Source: Gemmatimonadaceae bacterium (lineage in GTDB: Bacteria; Gemmatimonadota; Gemmatimonadetes; Gemmatimonadales; Gemmatimonadaceae). From it: DNA of 64,000 nucleotides. Shown here in pieces: positions 43,530-51,916 of this stretch. The stretch covers positions 123,374 through 187,373 of the forward strand of contig JAUSJA010000027.1 in NCBI GenBank assembly GCA_030647905.1. The letters are read 5' to 3'. The translations under genes were made by a program, and so were the position numbers. The stretch's first letter is position 1, and every line of letters begins with the position of its first letter. The notes beneath the pieces were generated by a model. It made no database searches. It worked only from the letters and a program-made list of their open reading frames with translations, and was not told the DNA's origin.

Positions 43530-43552
43530 ATTTCCGGATTTTGCCCGGAAAT
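43530..43552. promoter_or_regulatory. Palindrome between rhomboid and dnaK
   Basis: ATTTCCGG and CCGGAAAT form a perfect 8-bp inverted repeat around 7 bases. It lies in the divergent promoter region, about 85 bases before dnaK. It is not the CIRCE heat-shock operator. It could be an operator for either gene. Confidence 0.45.
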
Positions 43553-43635
43553 ACGCCGTTTTGGCAGAGAAAACGGGCTCGTAGATTGCCCTTATCCCCA
43601 CACGATACACAAGCATAAACAATTCAGGGGCTTAT

Positions 43636-45570
43636 ATGGCAGACAAAGTTATCGGAATCGACCTCGGTACCACCAACTCCGTCGTGGCGGTGATGGAAGG
43701 TGGCGATCCGGTCGTTATCCCCAACGCCGAAGGCGGGCGGACGACCCCGTCTGTCGTCGGCTTTACAAAGGACGGCGAGCGCCTCGTCGGCCAGATCGCC
43801 AAGCGGCAGGCGGTCACCAACCCGCAGAACACGGTCTTCTCGATCAAGCGCTTCATGGGCCGCAAGATGAGCGAAGTGAAGAACGAGACGGCGCGCGTTC
43901 CGTACAAGGTTCTGGGCGGCGGCAACGACGTCTCCACGGTCGAGGTCCAGGGAAAGCGGTATACTCCGCCCGAAATCTCGGCGATGATTCTCCAGAAGAT
44001 GAAGCAGACCGCCGAGGATTACCTCGGATACAAGGTCGAGAAGGCGGTCATCACCGTGCCCGCCTACTTCAACGACTCGCAGCGCCAGGCGACCAAGGAC
44101 GCCGGCAAGATCGCTGGCCTCGACGTGCTCCGCATCATCAACGAGCCGACCGCCGCAGCTCTCGCCTACGGCCTCGACAAGAAGAAGGACGAGAAGATCG
44201 CCGTGTTCGATCTCGGTGGCGGAACGTACGACATCTCGGTGCTCGAGCTGTACGACGTAGAGGGCTCGCGCCAGTTCGAGGTGAAGTCCACCAACGGCGA
44301 CACGCACCTGGGTGGTGACGACTTCGACCAGCGCGTCATTGACTGGCTCGTGACCGAGTTCAAGCGCGATCAGGCGATTGACCTGTCGAAGGATCCGATG
44401 GCTGTCCAGCGCCTGAAGGAAGCAGCGGAGAAGGCCAAGATGGAGCTCTCGACGACGCAGACGACCGACATCAACCTGCCGTTCATCACGGCTGACCAGA
44501 GCGGCCCGAAGCATCTCAACTATCAGCTCACGAGAGCGAAGTTCGAGCAGCAGGTGGACGACCTGATCCAGCGCACGATTCCGCCGATGGAGCAGGCGCT
44601 CAAGGACGCGGGTCTCAAGCCCAACGAGATTGACGAGGTGATTCTCGTCGGCGGCTCGACGCGCATCCCGAAAATTCAGGAGATCGTCAAGAAGTTCTTC
44701 GGCAAGGAGCCCAACAAGGGCGTCAACCCTGACGAAGTCGTGGCGATCGGCGCGGCGATCCAGGGCGCAGTACTCACCGGCGAGCAGAAGGACGTTCTGT
44801 TGCTCGACGTGACGCCGCTCTCACTCGGCATCGAGACGCTGGGCGGCGTCACCACCGTGCTCATCCCGCGCAACACGACGATCCCGACCAAGAAGAGCGA
44901 GACCTTCTCGACGGCTGACGACAATCAGACAACGGTGGAGATCCACGTTCTGCAGGGAGAGCGCGAGCTCGCTACCTATAACAAGACAATCGGCAAGTTC
45001 CAGCTCACGGGCATTCCGCCCGCACCGCGCGGGATGCCGCAGGTGGAGGTAACCTTCGACATTGACGCCAACGGCATCCTGCACGTGACGGCGAAGGACA
45101 AGGCGACGGGCAAGGAGCAGAAGATCCGCATCGAGGCGTCGAGCGGACTTACCGACGCGGAGATTGACCGCATGGTCAAGGACGCGGAGAAGAACGCCGC
45201 GGCCGACAAGGAGCAGCGCGAGGCGATTGACGCACGGAACCGTCTCGATTCCCAGACGTATGAAGTGGAGAAGAACGTGAAGGAATGGGGCGACAAGGTG
45301 AGCCCCGAAATCAAGGGACGGATCGACTCGGCAATCGAGCGGTCGCGCAAGGCGCTCCGCGGCGACGACATGAGCGAGATCCGCCTGGCGCAGGAGGAGC
45401 TGACGAAGGTGTTCAGCGAGGCAGGACAGTCGTTCTACCAGCAGCAGGCGCAGGAAGCTTCGTCGCAGCCCCAGGGCGAGGCGGCTGGCCAGCCCTCGGG
45501 CGACGGGGGGAAAGCCAAGGCCGATGACGTGGTCGAGGCAGATTACGAGATCGTGGACGACAAGAAGTAG
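43636..45570 (+). CDS. dnaK: Chaperone Hsp70
   Basis: The 644-aa protein starts [19 protein letters not shown] and has the ATPase phosphate loops ([33 protein letters not shown]), [10 protein letters not shown], the substrate domain [16 protein letters not shown], and a flexible tail ending [11 protein letters not shown]. No grpE or dnaJ is adjacent. A strong hairpin terminator follows, so it is probably a single-gene transcript. Confidence 0.98.
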   Translation: MADKVIGIDLGTTNSVVAVMEGGDPVVIPNAEGGRTTPSVVGFTKDGERLVGQIAKRQAVTNPQNTVFSIKRFMGRKMSEVKNETARVPYKVLGGGNDVSTVEVQGKRYTPPEISAMILQKMKQTAEDYLGYKVEKAVITVPAYFNDSQRQATKDAGKIAGLDVLRIINEPTAAALAYGLDKKKDEKIAVFDLGGGTYDISVLELYDVEGSRQFEVKSTNGDTHLGGDDFDQRVIDWLVTEFKRDQAIDLSKDPMAVQRLKEAAEKAKMELSTTQTTDINLPFITADQSGPKHLNYQLTRAKFEQQVDDLIQRTIPPMEQALKDAGLKPNEIDEVILVGGSTRIPKIQEIVKKFFGKEPNKGVNPDEVVAIGAAIQGAVLTGEQKDVLLLDVTPLSLGIETLGGVTTVLIPRNTTIPTKKSETFSTADDNQTTVEIHVLQGERELATYNKTIGKFQLTGIPPAPRGMPQVEVTFDIDANGILHVTAKDKATGKEQKIRIEASSGLTDAEIDRMVKDAEKNAAADKEQREAIDARNRLDSQTYEVEKNVKEWGDKVSPEIKGRIDSAIERSRKALRGDDMSEIRLAQEELTKVFSEAGQSFYQQQAQEASSQPQGEAAGQPSGDGGKAKADDVVEADYEIVDDKK

Positions 45571-45580
45571 CTGAAGTGCG

Positions 45581-45624
45581 GACACCGGCCGCAACCTGCA
45601 TGGGGCGGCTGGTGTCTTAGTTTT
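45581..45624 (+). terminator. Rho-independent terminator after dnaK
   Basis: GACACCGGCCGC and GCGGCTGGTGTC form a 12-bp stem with one G-T wobble, separated by about 12 bases and followed by TTAGTTTT. It lies 10 bases after the dnaK stop. Confidence 0.75.
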
Positions 45625-45659
45625 CAGGAATCAAACCTATTAGAGAGGTATCGGGTTTT

Positions 45660-47237
45660 ATGTCTTCACTTTCATCGCGGGCCCGGTGGGGCGTGGTCGT
45701 TGTGGCTGCGTTTCTGGGCGGGCTCATCATCGCGTCGGGGGGACTGAATCTCTCGAAGCTCGGATTCGCCCAGGGCCGCCCCGACGCAAGCGCGGTCGCG
45801 CCGCTGGTGCAGGCGAGCAACGCATTCGTCGAGATCGCGGACCACGTGACTCCGGCCGTCGTCGCCGTCTCGGTCGAGAGCCGGCCGACGGCGAACTCGC
45901 ACCGCCAGAGATTCCCGCAGGGACAGCTCCCGCCGGGATTCGAGGACTTCTTCAATCAGCAGGCGCCTCAGGTGGAAACGGGATCGGGCTCCGGCTTCAT
46001 CGTCTCGAAGGACGGCTACATCCTCACCAACAATCACGTCGTGACGATGGGCGACCGCACCACAATCGCCGACCGCGTCACCGTGCAGATGCTCGACAAC
46101 CGCGTATACAAGGCGCGGGTCGTAGGCAACGATCCGACCACCGACGTCGCGGTGATCAAGATTGACGGCAACAACTTCCCCACCATTTCGCTCGGCAATG
46201 ACACGCAGAGCCGCGTCGGAGAGTGGGTTCTCGCGATAGGCAATCCGCTCGGCTTCGACTTCACGGTCACGGCCGGAATCATCAGCGCCAAGGGACGGAG
46301 CCTTCCCGGACTGCTGAGCCGCCGCGGTGACACTAACAACTACTCGATCTCCGATCTCATCCAGACAGATGCGGCGATCAACCCCGGCAACTCCGGCGGT
46401 CCGCTTGTCAATCAGCGCGGAGAGGTAATCGGAATCACCAGCGCCATCGCCAGCTCCACCGGCATGAACGCGGGATACGGATTCGCGATTCCCATCACGC
46501 TAGCGAAGAAGGTGATGGACGACATCATCGCTCACGGCAAGGTGCGCGTTGGAGTGCTCGGCATTCTCATTCGCGAAGTCACACCGGAAGACGCGGCGGT
46601 CGCGGGGATGAAGGACATCCGCGGAGCCAAGGTGGACGGATTCAATCCGCCCAGCGGGAGCGGCGCCGAGCGCGCGGGGATGCAGGCTGGCGACATCATC
46701 ATCACCGCCGACGAGCAGCGGGTGGAGCGTGTGAGCACGCTTCAACGTATCATCCGCAATCACGCGCCCGGCGAGACAGTGCAGCTCGAGGTGATGCGGT
46801 ACGGACAGAAGAAGAGCATCGGCGTGAAGCTGACGGAGTTGGCCGAGACGGCGCGAGTCAGCCCCGTATCCGGCTCGACTCGGCCCGGCAGCATGCCAAA
46901 CGCGGCTCCGAAACCAGCCAATTATCGGAGCGACCAGCTCGGAGTATCGCTCGGGCCTGTTCCGCCGGAGGTCGCAACGAGTGCGAATCTGCCGCAGAAT
47001 CGCCGCGGTGTTCTCGTCACCGACGTTGTTCCTCTCGGGCCGTCGTACAACAAGCTCATCGAGCACGACGTGATCTTCGAGCTTCTGTATCCCGCGCCCC
47101 GGCGCGCTATCAGGACGCCGGCGGATCTGCTGGGTGTGCTGAAAGGACTGAAGAACGGAGATTACATCAGCCTCAACGTGCACTCGCTCATCCAGGGCGG
47201 AGGGGACCGGGTCGTGAATATCCGCATCGGGGGATAA
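45660..47237 (+). CDS. HtrA/DegP-type periplasmic serine protease with two PDZ domains
   Basis: The 525-aa protein has an N-terminal membrane or signal segment (GVVVVAAFLGGLIIASGG). It then has a trypsin-like domain with the His in YILTNNHVVTM, Asp in PTTDVAVIKID, and Ser in PGNSGGPLVN near residue 244. PDZ1 (GVLGILIREVTPEDAA, GDIIITADEQRV) and a more divergent PDZ2 (GVLVTDVVPLGPSYNKL) follow. It degrades or refolds damaged envelope proteins. It follows dnaK by 89 bases but after a terminator. Confidence 0.95.
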   Translation: MSSLSSRARWGVVVVAAFLGGLIIASGGLNLSKLGFAQGRPDASAVAPLVQASNAFVEIADHVTPAVVAVSVESRPTANSHRQRFPQGQLPPGFEDFFNQQAPQVETGSGSGFIVSKDGYILTNNHVVTMGDRTTIADRVTVQMLDNRVYKARVVGNDPTTDVAVIKIDGNNFPTISLGNDTQSRVGEWVLAIGNPLGFDFTVTAGIISAKGRSLPGLLSRRGDTNNYSISDLIQTDAAINPGNSGGPLVNQRGEVIGITSAIASSTGMNAGYGFAIPITLAKKVMDDIIAHGKVRVGVLGILIREVTPEDAAVAGMKDIRGAKVDGFNPPSGSGAERAGMQAGDIIITADEQRVERVSTLQRIIRNHAPGETVQLEVMRYGQKKSIGVKLTELAETARVSPVSGSTRPGSMPNAAPKPANYRSDQLGVSLGPVPPEVATSANLPQNRRGVLVTDVVPLGPSYNKLIEHDVIFELLYPAPRRAIRTPADLLGVLKGLKNGDYISLNVHSLIQGGGDRVVNIRIGG

Positions 47238-47248
47238 AACGAGCCGCA

Positions 47249-47360
47249 GAGCGCTGACGCGACACAGAGGCGCAGAAGTCGCAGAGACACGGTGCCCAGA
47301 CGCAATGATTTCTCTGTGAACTCTGCGTCTCTGCGTGGCCGAAGGCCCTCTGCGTCTCTT
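47249..47360. repeat. GCAGAGA/TCTCTGC-rich inverted repeat region
   Basis: The left part has CAGAGGCGCAGAAGTCGCAG and the right part TCTGCGTCTCTGCGTGG and CTCTGCGTCTC. They can pair imperfectly around 47292-47311. Such CTCTGCGTCTCTGCG blocks look like dispersed intergenic repeats. They sit between htrA and tRNA-Leu and contain no gene. Confidence 0.5.
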
Positions 47361-47365
47361 CTTTA

Positions 47366-47447
47366 GCGGAAGTGGCGGAATTGGCAGACGCGCTGGACTT
47401 AGGATCCAGTCCCTTCGGGGGTGCGAGTTCGAGTCTCGCCTTTCGCA
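47366..47447 (+). tRNA. tRNA-Leu (anticodon TAG)
   Basis: An 82-base cloverleaf: acceptor GCGGAAG pairs with CTTTCGC, the anticodon stem CTGGA/TCCAG encloses CTTAGGA with TAG, there is a class II variable arm (CCCTTCGGGG-like), the T loop GTTCGAGTC, and discriminator A. CCA is not encoded. It borders the mercury resistance region. A different tRNA-Leu 3' half lies 3.5 kb downstream. Confidence 0.95.
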
Positions 47448-47562
47448 TTCGGTTGCATCGTAACGACTTAGCCTCGAATTGTGCGCCGTTGGTTGGTGTG
47501 CTGTTCGGGGCTTCGTAGTCACTCTCGTAATCACTTTTCACCGAGAACCTCAGCGCGTCGAG

Positions 47563-47991
47563 CTACTTGGGCGCTGTTGATGCAACGACCGTCGCGTTGT
47601 ATCCGAGCGTCTTTATGGCGGCTGCCATCTGCGCGATTGTCACCATGGCCGGATCGTAGGTCACAACAGCTCGACTCTCTTCGTACGTGACAACGGCTTT
47701 GGACACGCCAGGAAGCCGCCTGAGGACTTTGCGAACTCCGAAGACGCAGCCGCCGCACGTCATGCCCTGAATCTTGAATGTCACTGTCTTTGAAGCAGGT
47801 GCGGGACGCGAGGCGACACCGCTCTCTTTCTCGGCTACCGATCCAGATACTCCTGGCGTTCTTGCATCAGCCACACTGATGAACGCGTGAGTCGCGCCGC
47901 GCTCCAAAACCCGATCTGTATCACACAGGTCGCAAAGTGATAGCCCTCCGCCTACCGCGAAGACCCCTAAAGTTGCTGCCAGTTTATTCAT
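47563..47991 (-). CDS. merP: MerP-like mercury-binding protein
   Basis: The 142-aa protein has an N-terminal hydrophobic segment with Cys residues (LGVFAVGGGLSLCDLC), a linker, and one heavy-metal-associated domain with FKIQGMTCGGCVFGVRKVL at residues 73-91, the two Cys that hold Hg(II). It would collect mercuric ion outside the membrane and pass it to MerT. It is the last gene of the mer operon. Confidence 0.85.
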   Translation of the reverse strand: MNKLAATLGVFAVGGGLSLCDLCDTDRVLERGATHAFISVADARTPGVSGSVAEKESGVASRPAPASKTVTFKIQGMTCGGCVFGVRKVLRRLPGVSKAVVTYEESRAVVTYDPAMVTIAQMAAAIKTLGYNATVVASTAPK

Positions 47992-48030
47992 GTTACATCC
48001 ACAAAAAGTGAAAGTAGAAATTGCGGGTGA

Positions 48031-48438
48031 TCAAAACACCCAGAGCGACCACTGCGGAAACGTGAGTAGCACGAGAGCAATCAGGGCCGCAGTCCACAGC
48101 ACCACCTTGTCGCGAGTGCGATTACGAGGCACCCGGCAGACACCATCCGCGTCGCACGGTGCATCCCCGGCTTTTGCATCGCGGCGTCCGTAGACCGAGT
48201 AGAACCCCGCAGCCATCAGCCCGACTGTCAATATCGTGAGGACGGGACGCAATGGCTCGAACTGCCTCGCGAGGCCAGCGCCCACGCCCACAGTGACGAA
48301 TAAGACGGGACCGATGCAGCAGAGCGAAGCCAGCAACGCGGCTCCAATGGCAGCCAGTGAAGGCCCAATGCCCCGATGACCGACAGGACGACTCGTGTCG
48401 CCGTCCGCAGCGGTGAGGGGATCAAATGACTCAGCCAT
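48031..48438 (-). CDS. merT: MerT-like mercuric ion transport protein
   Basis: The 135-aa membrane protein has a first helix with the vicinal Cys pair ALLASLCCIGPVLFV, a second helix, a loop with CDADGVC, and a third helix near the C-terminus. This is the MerT layout, three helices with two Cys pairs, that carries Hg(II) to the cytoplasm for MerA. Its start overlaps the csoR stop by 8 bases. Confidence 0.87.
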   Translation of the reverse strand: MAESFDPLTAADGDTSRPVGHRGIGPSLAAIGAALLASLCCIGPVLFVTVGVGAGLARQFEPLRPVLTILTVGLMAAGFYSVYGRRDAKAGDAPCDADGVCRVPRNRTRDKVVLWTAALIALVLLTFPQWSLWVF

Positions 48439-48844
48439 GCTTCATCACCTTGGCCAAAGCATCTCTCAGGCTTGCGAGCGCCCGTCGCCCCTCGCCGGCT
48501 TCAACTCTGCCCAGGACACAAGTCTCCATGTGAGCCTGGAGTAACTCGGCAGCAATACCGTTCACTGCTTGCTTGAGAGCCGAAACCTGCACGAGCATAT
48601 CGTCGCAGGACTTGTGGTCGGCTAGCATCTTCTTGACCCCACGTACCTGTCCCTCGAGACGCGACAACCGATTGTATATCGCACGTTCAGCGTCGCCTGT
48701 CAGATATGGTTCATCCGTGGGCAGGACCGTAGGAAGGACCCGTTTGCGGGAACGCCTGGCTGGAGCACCTCCCTTCGAAGTCTGCGAAGTTCCCTTCCGC
48801 GCACGCTTTCTCACTGTCTCAAAACCTGCAGAGGTTTTCGTCAT
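48431..48844 (-). CDS. CsoR/RcnR-family metal-sensing repressor in a mer operon
   Basis: The start at 48844 overlaps the merA stop (ATGA); 137 aa. A basic 45-residue N-terminal part precedes the DUF156 core IYNRLSRLEGQVRGVKKML. The metal ligands Cys (HKSCDDM), His (QAHME) and Cys (METC) have spacings 25 and 4, exactly those of the Cu(I) sensor CsoR. Family members are tetrameric repressors that release DNA on metal binding. Two matching palindromes lie upstream of merA. Mercury rather than copper sensing is inferred from the operon. Confidence 0.9.
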   Translation of the reverse strand: MTKTSAGFETVRKRARKGTSQTSKGGAPARRSRKRVLPTVLPTDEPYLTGDAERAIYNRLSRLEGQVRGVKKMLADHKSCDDMLVQVSALKQAVNGIAAELLQAHMETCVLGRVEAGEGRRALASLRDALAKVMKHG

Positions 48845-50610
48845 GCGCAACAGCTCAACTTGCTTATGTCCATCGTGAATCCCTGAGCAGCGAGCTTCAC
48901 GCTCTCTGCCCACGTTAGATACGGATGCAGCGTCCCACTGAGATCTCGTGCTGTAAGCCCAAACCGAATTGCGAGGGAAGCCTCGCCCATCAGCTCGCCG
49001 GCGAGTGGTGCAACGGCGTGAAAACCGAGCAATTTTCCGCTCCCCGCCTCGGCAACCATTTTCACAAAGCCCCGCGTCTCGCCGCTGACGAGAGCACGAG
49101 GGAGTTGAGCCATATCCAGCGTCGATACTTGTACGCTGTGCCCCAGTTCTCGCGCCTTTTGCTCTGTAAGACCGACTGATCCCACCTGGGGAAAAGTGAA
49201 AGTCACGTTCGGCACGACTGATAGATCAAACTCTCGAGGCTCACCACCCGCGCGATCTATAGGAGAAAGACTCTTCATCGCATTCTCGGCAGCTATGCGA
49301 GCGCCGGCCGCAGCAACGTATACGTAGCCCGGCCCTCCTGTCACATCCCCGGCAGCAAAGATGTCGGGGTTGCTTGTCCGCATGGTGGCGTCCACGGTCA
49401 CGAACCCTCTGTCAGTCAAGCTCACCCCCACACTTTCCAAACCCAGGTCATCCGTGTTCGGACGTCTTCCCGCCGCGAATAGGATGCGGGTGCCTCTAAG
49501 GGTGCCCTCCAAGCTCCCCTGCTGCACATGCATGACTACATCGTTACCGTCGCGCTCGATAGCGGTAGCCACCGTCCCTGTGTGTATCTCGAGCCCTTCG
49601 GCTTGGAGGCATTCTTCCAATGCCGATGAGACAGCTTCGTCCTCGGATGGCAACAAGCGGTCTGCAATCTCGACCACGGTAACCTTGACTCCAAACCGGG
49701 CGAACATCTGCCCGAGCTCGAGACCCACGGCGCTTCCGCCGAGAACCAGCATCGAGTGAGGAAGCGCGCTGAGTTCCATGACCGTCGTGCTGTCGAGAGC
49801 GCCAACACCATCGGCTCCATTAATGGGGGGGATAGCTGGGCGAGCGCCGGTCGCCACGATCACCTTCCGGGCTTTGTGGGTGCGAACCTCGTTTCCTTCG
49901 CCGACGGTGACGATGACCGGAGCACCGTGACCTCCGCCAGCCAGCCTCGCTCGCCCCTTGAGCAGCGCAACTCCCGGATAGGAAGCGAGGACGTCAGCGT
50001 ATTTCTCCCCTCTCATCTGAGTTACGAGATCGCCCTTGCTGCGAATGATCGCCGTCCAATCGAACTCCGCGCTGCATGGCGCAATACCTGGGAACCCTTT
50101 GCGAGCCGTGTGATAGTGCGATGCGGCCTCGATCAGATACTTCGACGGTATACAGCCGACGTTCACGCAGGTGCCGCCGAGCACACCCGCTTCGACGATC
50201 GCAACCTTCCCGCCCATCCCTGCAGCCTGTATTGCCGCAGCGACGCCTGCGCCGCCGGTTCCGATGACCAGCAGATCGAAACCCGCGTCGTGCTCATATG
50301 CGACAGCTGTCGCGCGATGGGAGTGCGGAGCAGAAATGGCCGACGACGTTTTTTCGACGGCTTCGTCGTTTGCGATGGATTTGGCTGCATAACCCGCTCG
50401 TTCGACTGCCGCAATGAGCGCGTCCACCGACACTGTGGTGTCCGTTGATACGTGTGCTCTAGCTGCGCGATAGTCAACGTCTGCCGAAGTCACGCCCTCT
50501 ACGCGGTTGAGCGCCACAGCGATGTGACGCGAACAGTCCGGACACGTCATTCCGCTGACTTCGAGCTGGATAATCGGCTTTGCCACGGCAGCACCCTCTG
50601 TTTTCGTCAT
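48841..50610 (-). CDS. merA: Mercuric reductase with N-terminal metal-binding domain
   Basis: The 589-aa flavoprotein has an N-terminal HMA domain (VSGMTCPDCSRH), an FAD fold (LLVIGTGGAGVAAA), the redox pair in GGTCVNVGCIPSKYL, NAD(P)H site VLGGSAVGLELGQ, FAAGDVTGGPGYVYVAA, and the diagnostic C-terminal vicinal Cys pair KLSCCA. It reduces Hg(II) to volatile Hg(0). The ATG at 50610 would give a nearly leaderless message. A GTG at 50586 has a GAGGG ribosome site and is an alternative. Confidence 0.95.
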   Translation of the reverse strand: MTKTEGAAVAKPIIQLEVSGMTCPDCSRHIAVALNRVEGVTSADVDYRAARAHVSTDTTVSVDALIAAVERAGYAAKSIANDEAVEKTSSAISAPHSHRATAVAYEHDAGFDLLVIGTGGAGVAAAIQAAGMGGKVAIVEAGVLGGTCVNVGCIPSKYLIEAASHYHTARKGFPGIAPCSAEFDWTAIIRSKGDLVTQMRGEKYADVLASYPGVALLKGRARLAGGGHGAPVIVTVGEGNEVRTHKARKVIVATGARPAIPPINGADGVGALDSTTVMELSALPHSMLVLGGSAVGLELGQMFARFGVKVTVVEIADRLLPSEDEAVSSALEECLQAEGLEIHTGTVATAIERDGNDVVMHVQQGSLEGTLRGTRILFAAGRRPNTDDLGLESVGVSLTDRGFVTVDATMRTSNPDIFAAGDVTGGPGYVYVAAAGARIAAENAMKSLSPIDRAGGEPREFDLSVVPNVTFTFPQVGSVGLTEQKARELGHSVQVSTLDMAQLPRALVSGETRGFVKMVAEAGSGKLLGFHAVAPLAGELMGEASLAIRFGLTARDLSGTLHPYLTWAESVKLAAQGFTMDISKLSCCA

Positions 50611-50616
50611 TGGATC

Positions 50617-50645
50617 AATATACCCGTACGGGTATAGAAGTTCAA
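50617..50645 (-). promoter_or_regulatory. merA promoter with overlapping CsoR-type operator
   Basis: On the minus strand TTGAAC (50645-50640) and TATATT (50622-50617) are separated by 17 bases. An 18-bp perfect palindrome TATACCCGTACGGGTATA (50619-50636) fills the spacer and overlaps the -10. The -10 ends 6 bases before the merA ATG. ATACCC-N4-GGGTAT resembles CsoR operators and suits the csoR gene in the same operon. Confidence 0.75.
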
Positions 50646-50697
50646 AACCAAGGCGTCATGTTTAGACTGGCGGCCCCTTTTCGTTGACTTGCGGTTA

Positions 50698-50713
50698 ATA
50701 CCCAATGGGGTAT
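50698..50713. promoter_or_regulatory. Second CsoR-type operator
   Basis: ATACCC-AATG-GGGTAT repeats the operator pattern 62 bases away from the first centre-to-centre neighbourhood. A TTGACT at 50684-50689 on the plus strand lies next to it, but there is no plus-strand gene of note. It may be a second repressor site. Confidence 0.6.
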
Positions 50714-51061
50714 CTTGTGGAGAACTTGCAAATCACGGAACCGGGGGGGTGGCCGCACTTCGAGTTATTGCGCTGGCCGGGGCAAACGTTCGTCGTAGTT
50801 TTCGTCGTACTCCGCCTACGAGTGTCTGCTGTTCAGTAAGCTTCAGTGCGTTTCTATACAGAGAGTGGCATTTGACCGCTGGGGCTCTGCTTCCCTTAGG
50901 ATCCAGTGGAGCAATCCGTGGGGGTTCGAGTCCCCCCTTTCGCATGTCGTGGACTAAGAATGACCTGGACGACAGCCTGTCGCCGAACTCCAGAGGTTCC
51001 CACTTCCGCCTCTGGCATCGCGCATTGAGAGGAGACCGTCCCACGCTCTCAACTGACGCTT
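50714..51061. other. Gene-free stretch with tRNA fragment
   Basis: No protein gene is supported here. Open frames on both strands run through the tRNA-Leu fragment and look like chance translation of tRNA (GGLEPPRIAPLDPK type). The tRNA fragment at 50895-50944 is the only feature seen. Confidence 0.6.
50895..50944 (+). pseudogene. tRNA-Leu 3' half
   Basis: CTTAGGATCCAGT from the anticodon loop and 3' stem strand is followed by a variable arm (GGAGCAATCCG), T arm GGGGGTTCGAGTCCCCC, and CTTTCGCA. The 5' half is absent. The variable and T arms differ from tRNA-Leu at 47366, so it is not a simple copy of that gene. Confidence 0.8.
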
Positions 51062-51107
51062 GCGTCATGTAGTTCCCAGTAGTATACTACTGGGTACTAC
51101 ATGACGC
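51062..51107. promoter_or_regulatory. 46-bp near-perfect palindrome at the toxin-antitoxin start
   Basis: The sequence is a self-complement apart from one T-T pair, centred between 51084 and 51085 in AGTAGTATACTACT. The outer arms are GCGTCATGTAGT and ACTACATGACGC. The toxin ATG at 51101 lies inside it. This is the expected kind of autoregulatory operator for a HigBA-type pair. Confidence 0.8.
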
Positions 51108-51430
51108 TTTTCCTCCTCACGTTCATCCAGACTACGATATACGCGTCAGCGGCTAAGCGGCTGCTCGACGATGAGCAACAGCGTGAAATCGAGCTGCTCA
51201 TCTGCGCTGATCCAAAGGGTGGTGAGCTGGAAGCCGGTGTTCGGAAGATTCGCATCCCCATGTCGGGCCGGGGAAAACGCGGCGGTGGGCGGGTTGTCTA
51301 CTACTACATCAAGCGGAAAGGTCGCGTGTATCTGCTTGATGTTTTCCCAAAGAATCAACGCGCTTCGCTCACAAGAGCCGAGAAGAATGAAGTGCGGAAA
51401 CTCACCCAGCTGCTGGAGGATGAACCATGA
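51101..51430 (+). CDS. RelE/HigB-like toxin
   Basis: The 109-aa protein has the RelE-superfamily pattern of HigB toxins: FIQTTIYASAAKRLLDDEQQ, GVRKIRIPMSGRGKRGGGRV, YYYIKRKGRVYLLDVFPKNQ, LTRAEKNEVRKLTQLL. Such toxins cut mRNA on the ribosome. The toxin precedes the antitoxin, the HigB-HigA order, with a 4-base overlap. The ATG sits in the operator palindrome and lacks a ribosome site. Confidence 0.88.
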   Translation: MTLFLLTFIQTTIYASAAKRLLDDEQQREIELLICADPKGGELEAGVRKIRIPMSGRGKRGGGRVVYYYIKRKGRVYLLDVFPKNQRASLTRAEKNEVRKLTQLLEDEP

Positions 51431-51813
51431 AGATCACGAAAAAGAAGACTGCCTCCAAGATGAGCTACGGACAGCGACTAATCGGCTCTTTGAAGGAGGC
51501 TGTTGCAATTGAACGAGGCGAGGCTGCACCCGCTTCCGTGAGCACGCAGGTGGTCACTGCGCGGACTTCGACGGCGAGCCCCGCTCCTCTCTACGGAGCC
51601 AACGACGTGAAGAAGATCCGTACGTCGGTGAAGTTGTCGCAGGCAGTCTTTGCCGCGACCCTCAACGTGAGCCCCGATACGGTCCGCGCCTGGGAACAAG
51701 GGAAGAAGCAGCCAGGAGGGCCGGCCGCTCGCCTGCTTGAGCTGACAGAGAAGAACCCGGGATGGGTATTGACCGCCGTCCACGAGCGGATGCCGAAAAG
51801 GAACGACCGGTGA
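51427..51813 (+). CDS. HigA-like helix-turn-helix antitoxin
   Basis: The 128-aa protein has a basic N-terminus and a C-terminal HTH (KKIRTSVKLSQAVFAATLNV, SPDTVRAWEQGKKQPGGPA). This would bind the toxin and the upstream palindrome. It overlaps the toxin stop. The pair next to a tRNA fragment suggests it belongs to an accessory region and may stabilise it. Confidence 0.88.
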   Translation: MKITKKKTASKMSYGQRLIGSLKEAVAIERGEAAPASVSTQVVTARTSTASPAPLYGANDVKKIRTSVKLSQAVFAATLNVSPDTVRAWEQGKKQPGGPAARLLELTEKNPGWVLTAVHERMPKRNDR

Positions 51814-51916
51814 CGGCCCCCACCACTTAGAGTCAACGGCGGCAACCGTTCCCGGTTGACGGACACCGTCCGGCTAACCCATGCTGAACCCGGAGGCCAG
51901 CCCAGTCATATTTTCT

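Larger units (their letters stand above)
47366..50944. mobile_element. Putative mer island between tRNA-Leu and a tRNA-Leu 3' fragment
   Basis: An intact tRNA-Leu at one end and a tRNA-Leu 3' half in the same orientation at the other bracket the merA-csoR-merT-merP operon. They share the anticodon-loop block CTTAGGATCCAGT, the T-loop bases and the CTTTCGCA end, but differ in the variable arm. This fits integration into a tRNA gene whose original 3' half was displaced. No integrase is visible, so it could also be a decayed tRNA from another event. Confidence 0.45.

Noticed and set aside
43480..43635. CIRCE heat-shock operator upstream of dnaK
   Set aside because: No TTAGCACTC-N9-GAGTGCTAA match; only the unrelated ATTTCCGG palindrome is present.
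47188..47541. Minus-strand frame over tRNA-Leu
   Set aside because: The product contains PPKGLDPKSSASANSATSA, the familiar chance translation of a tRNA-Leu gene.
47366..50944. Simple duplication of tRNA-Leu as the source of the 50895 fragment
   Set aside because: The variable arm and T stem differ too much between the two; only the anticodon-loop block, T-loop bases and acceptor end are shared.
50733..51068. Minus-strand frame over the tRNA-Leu fragment
   Set aside because: It contains GGLEPPRIAPLDPKGS, again antisense tRNA translated by chance.
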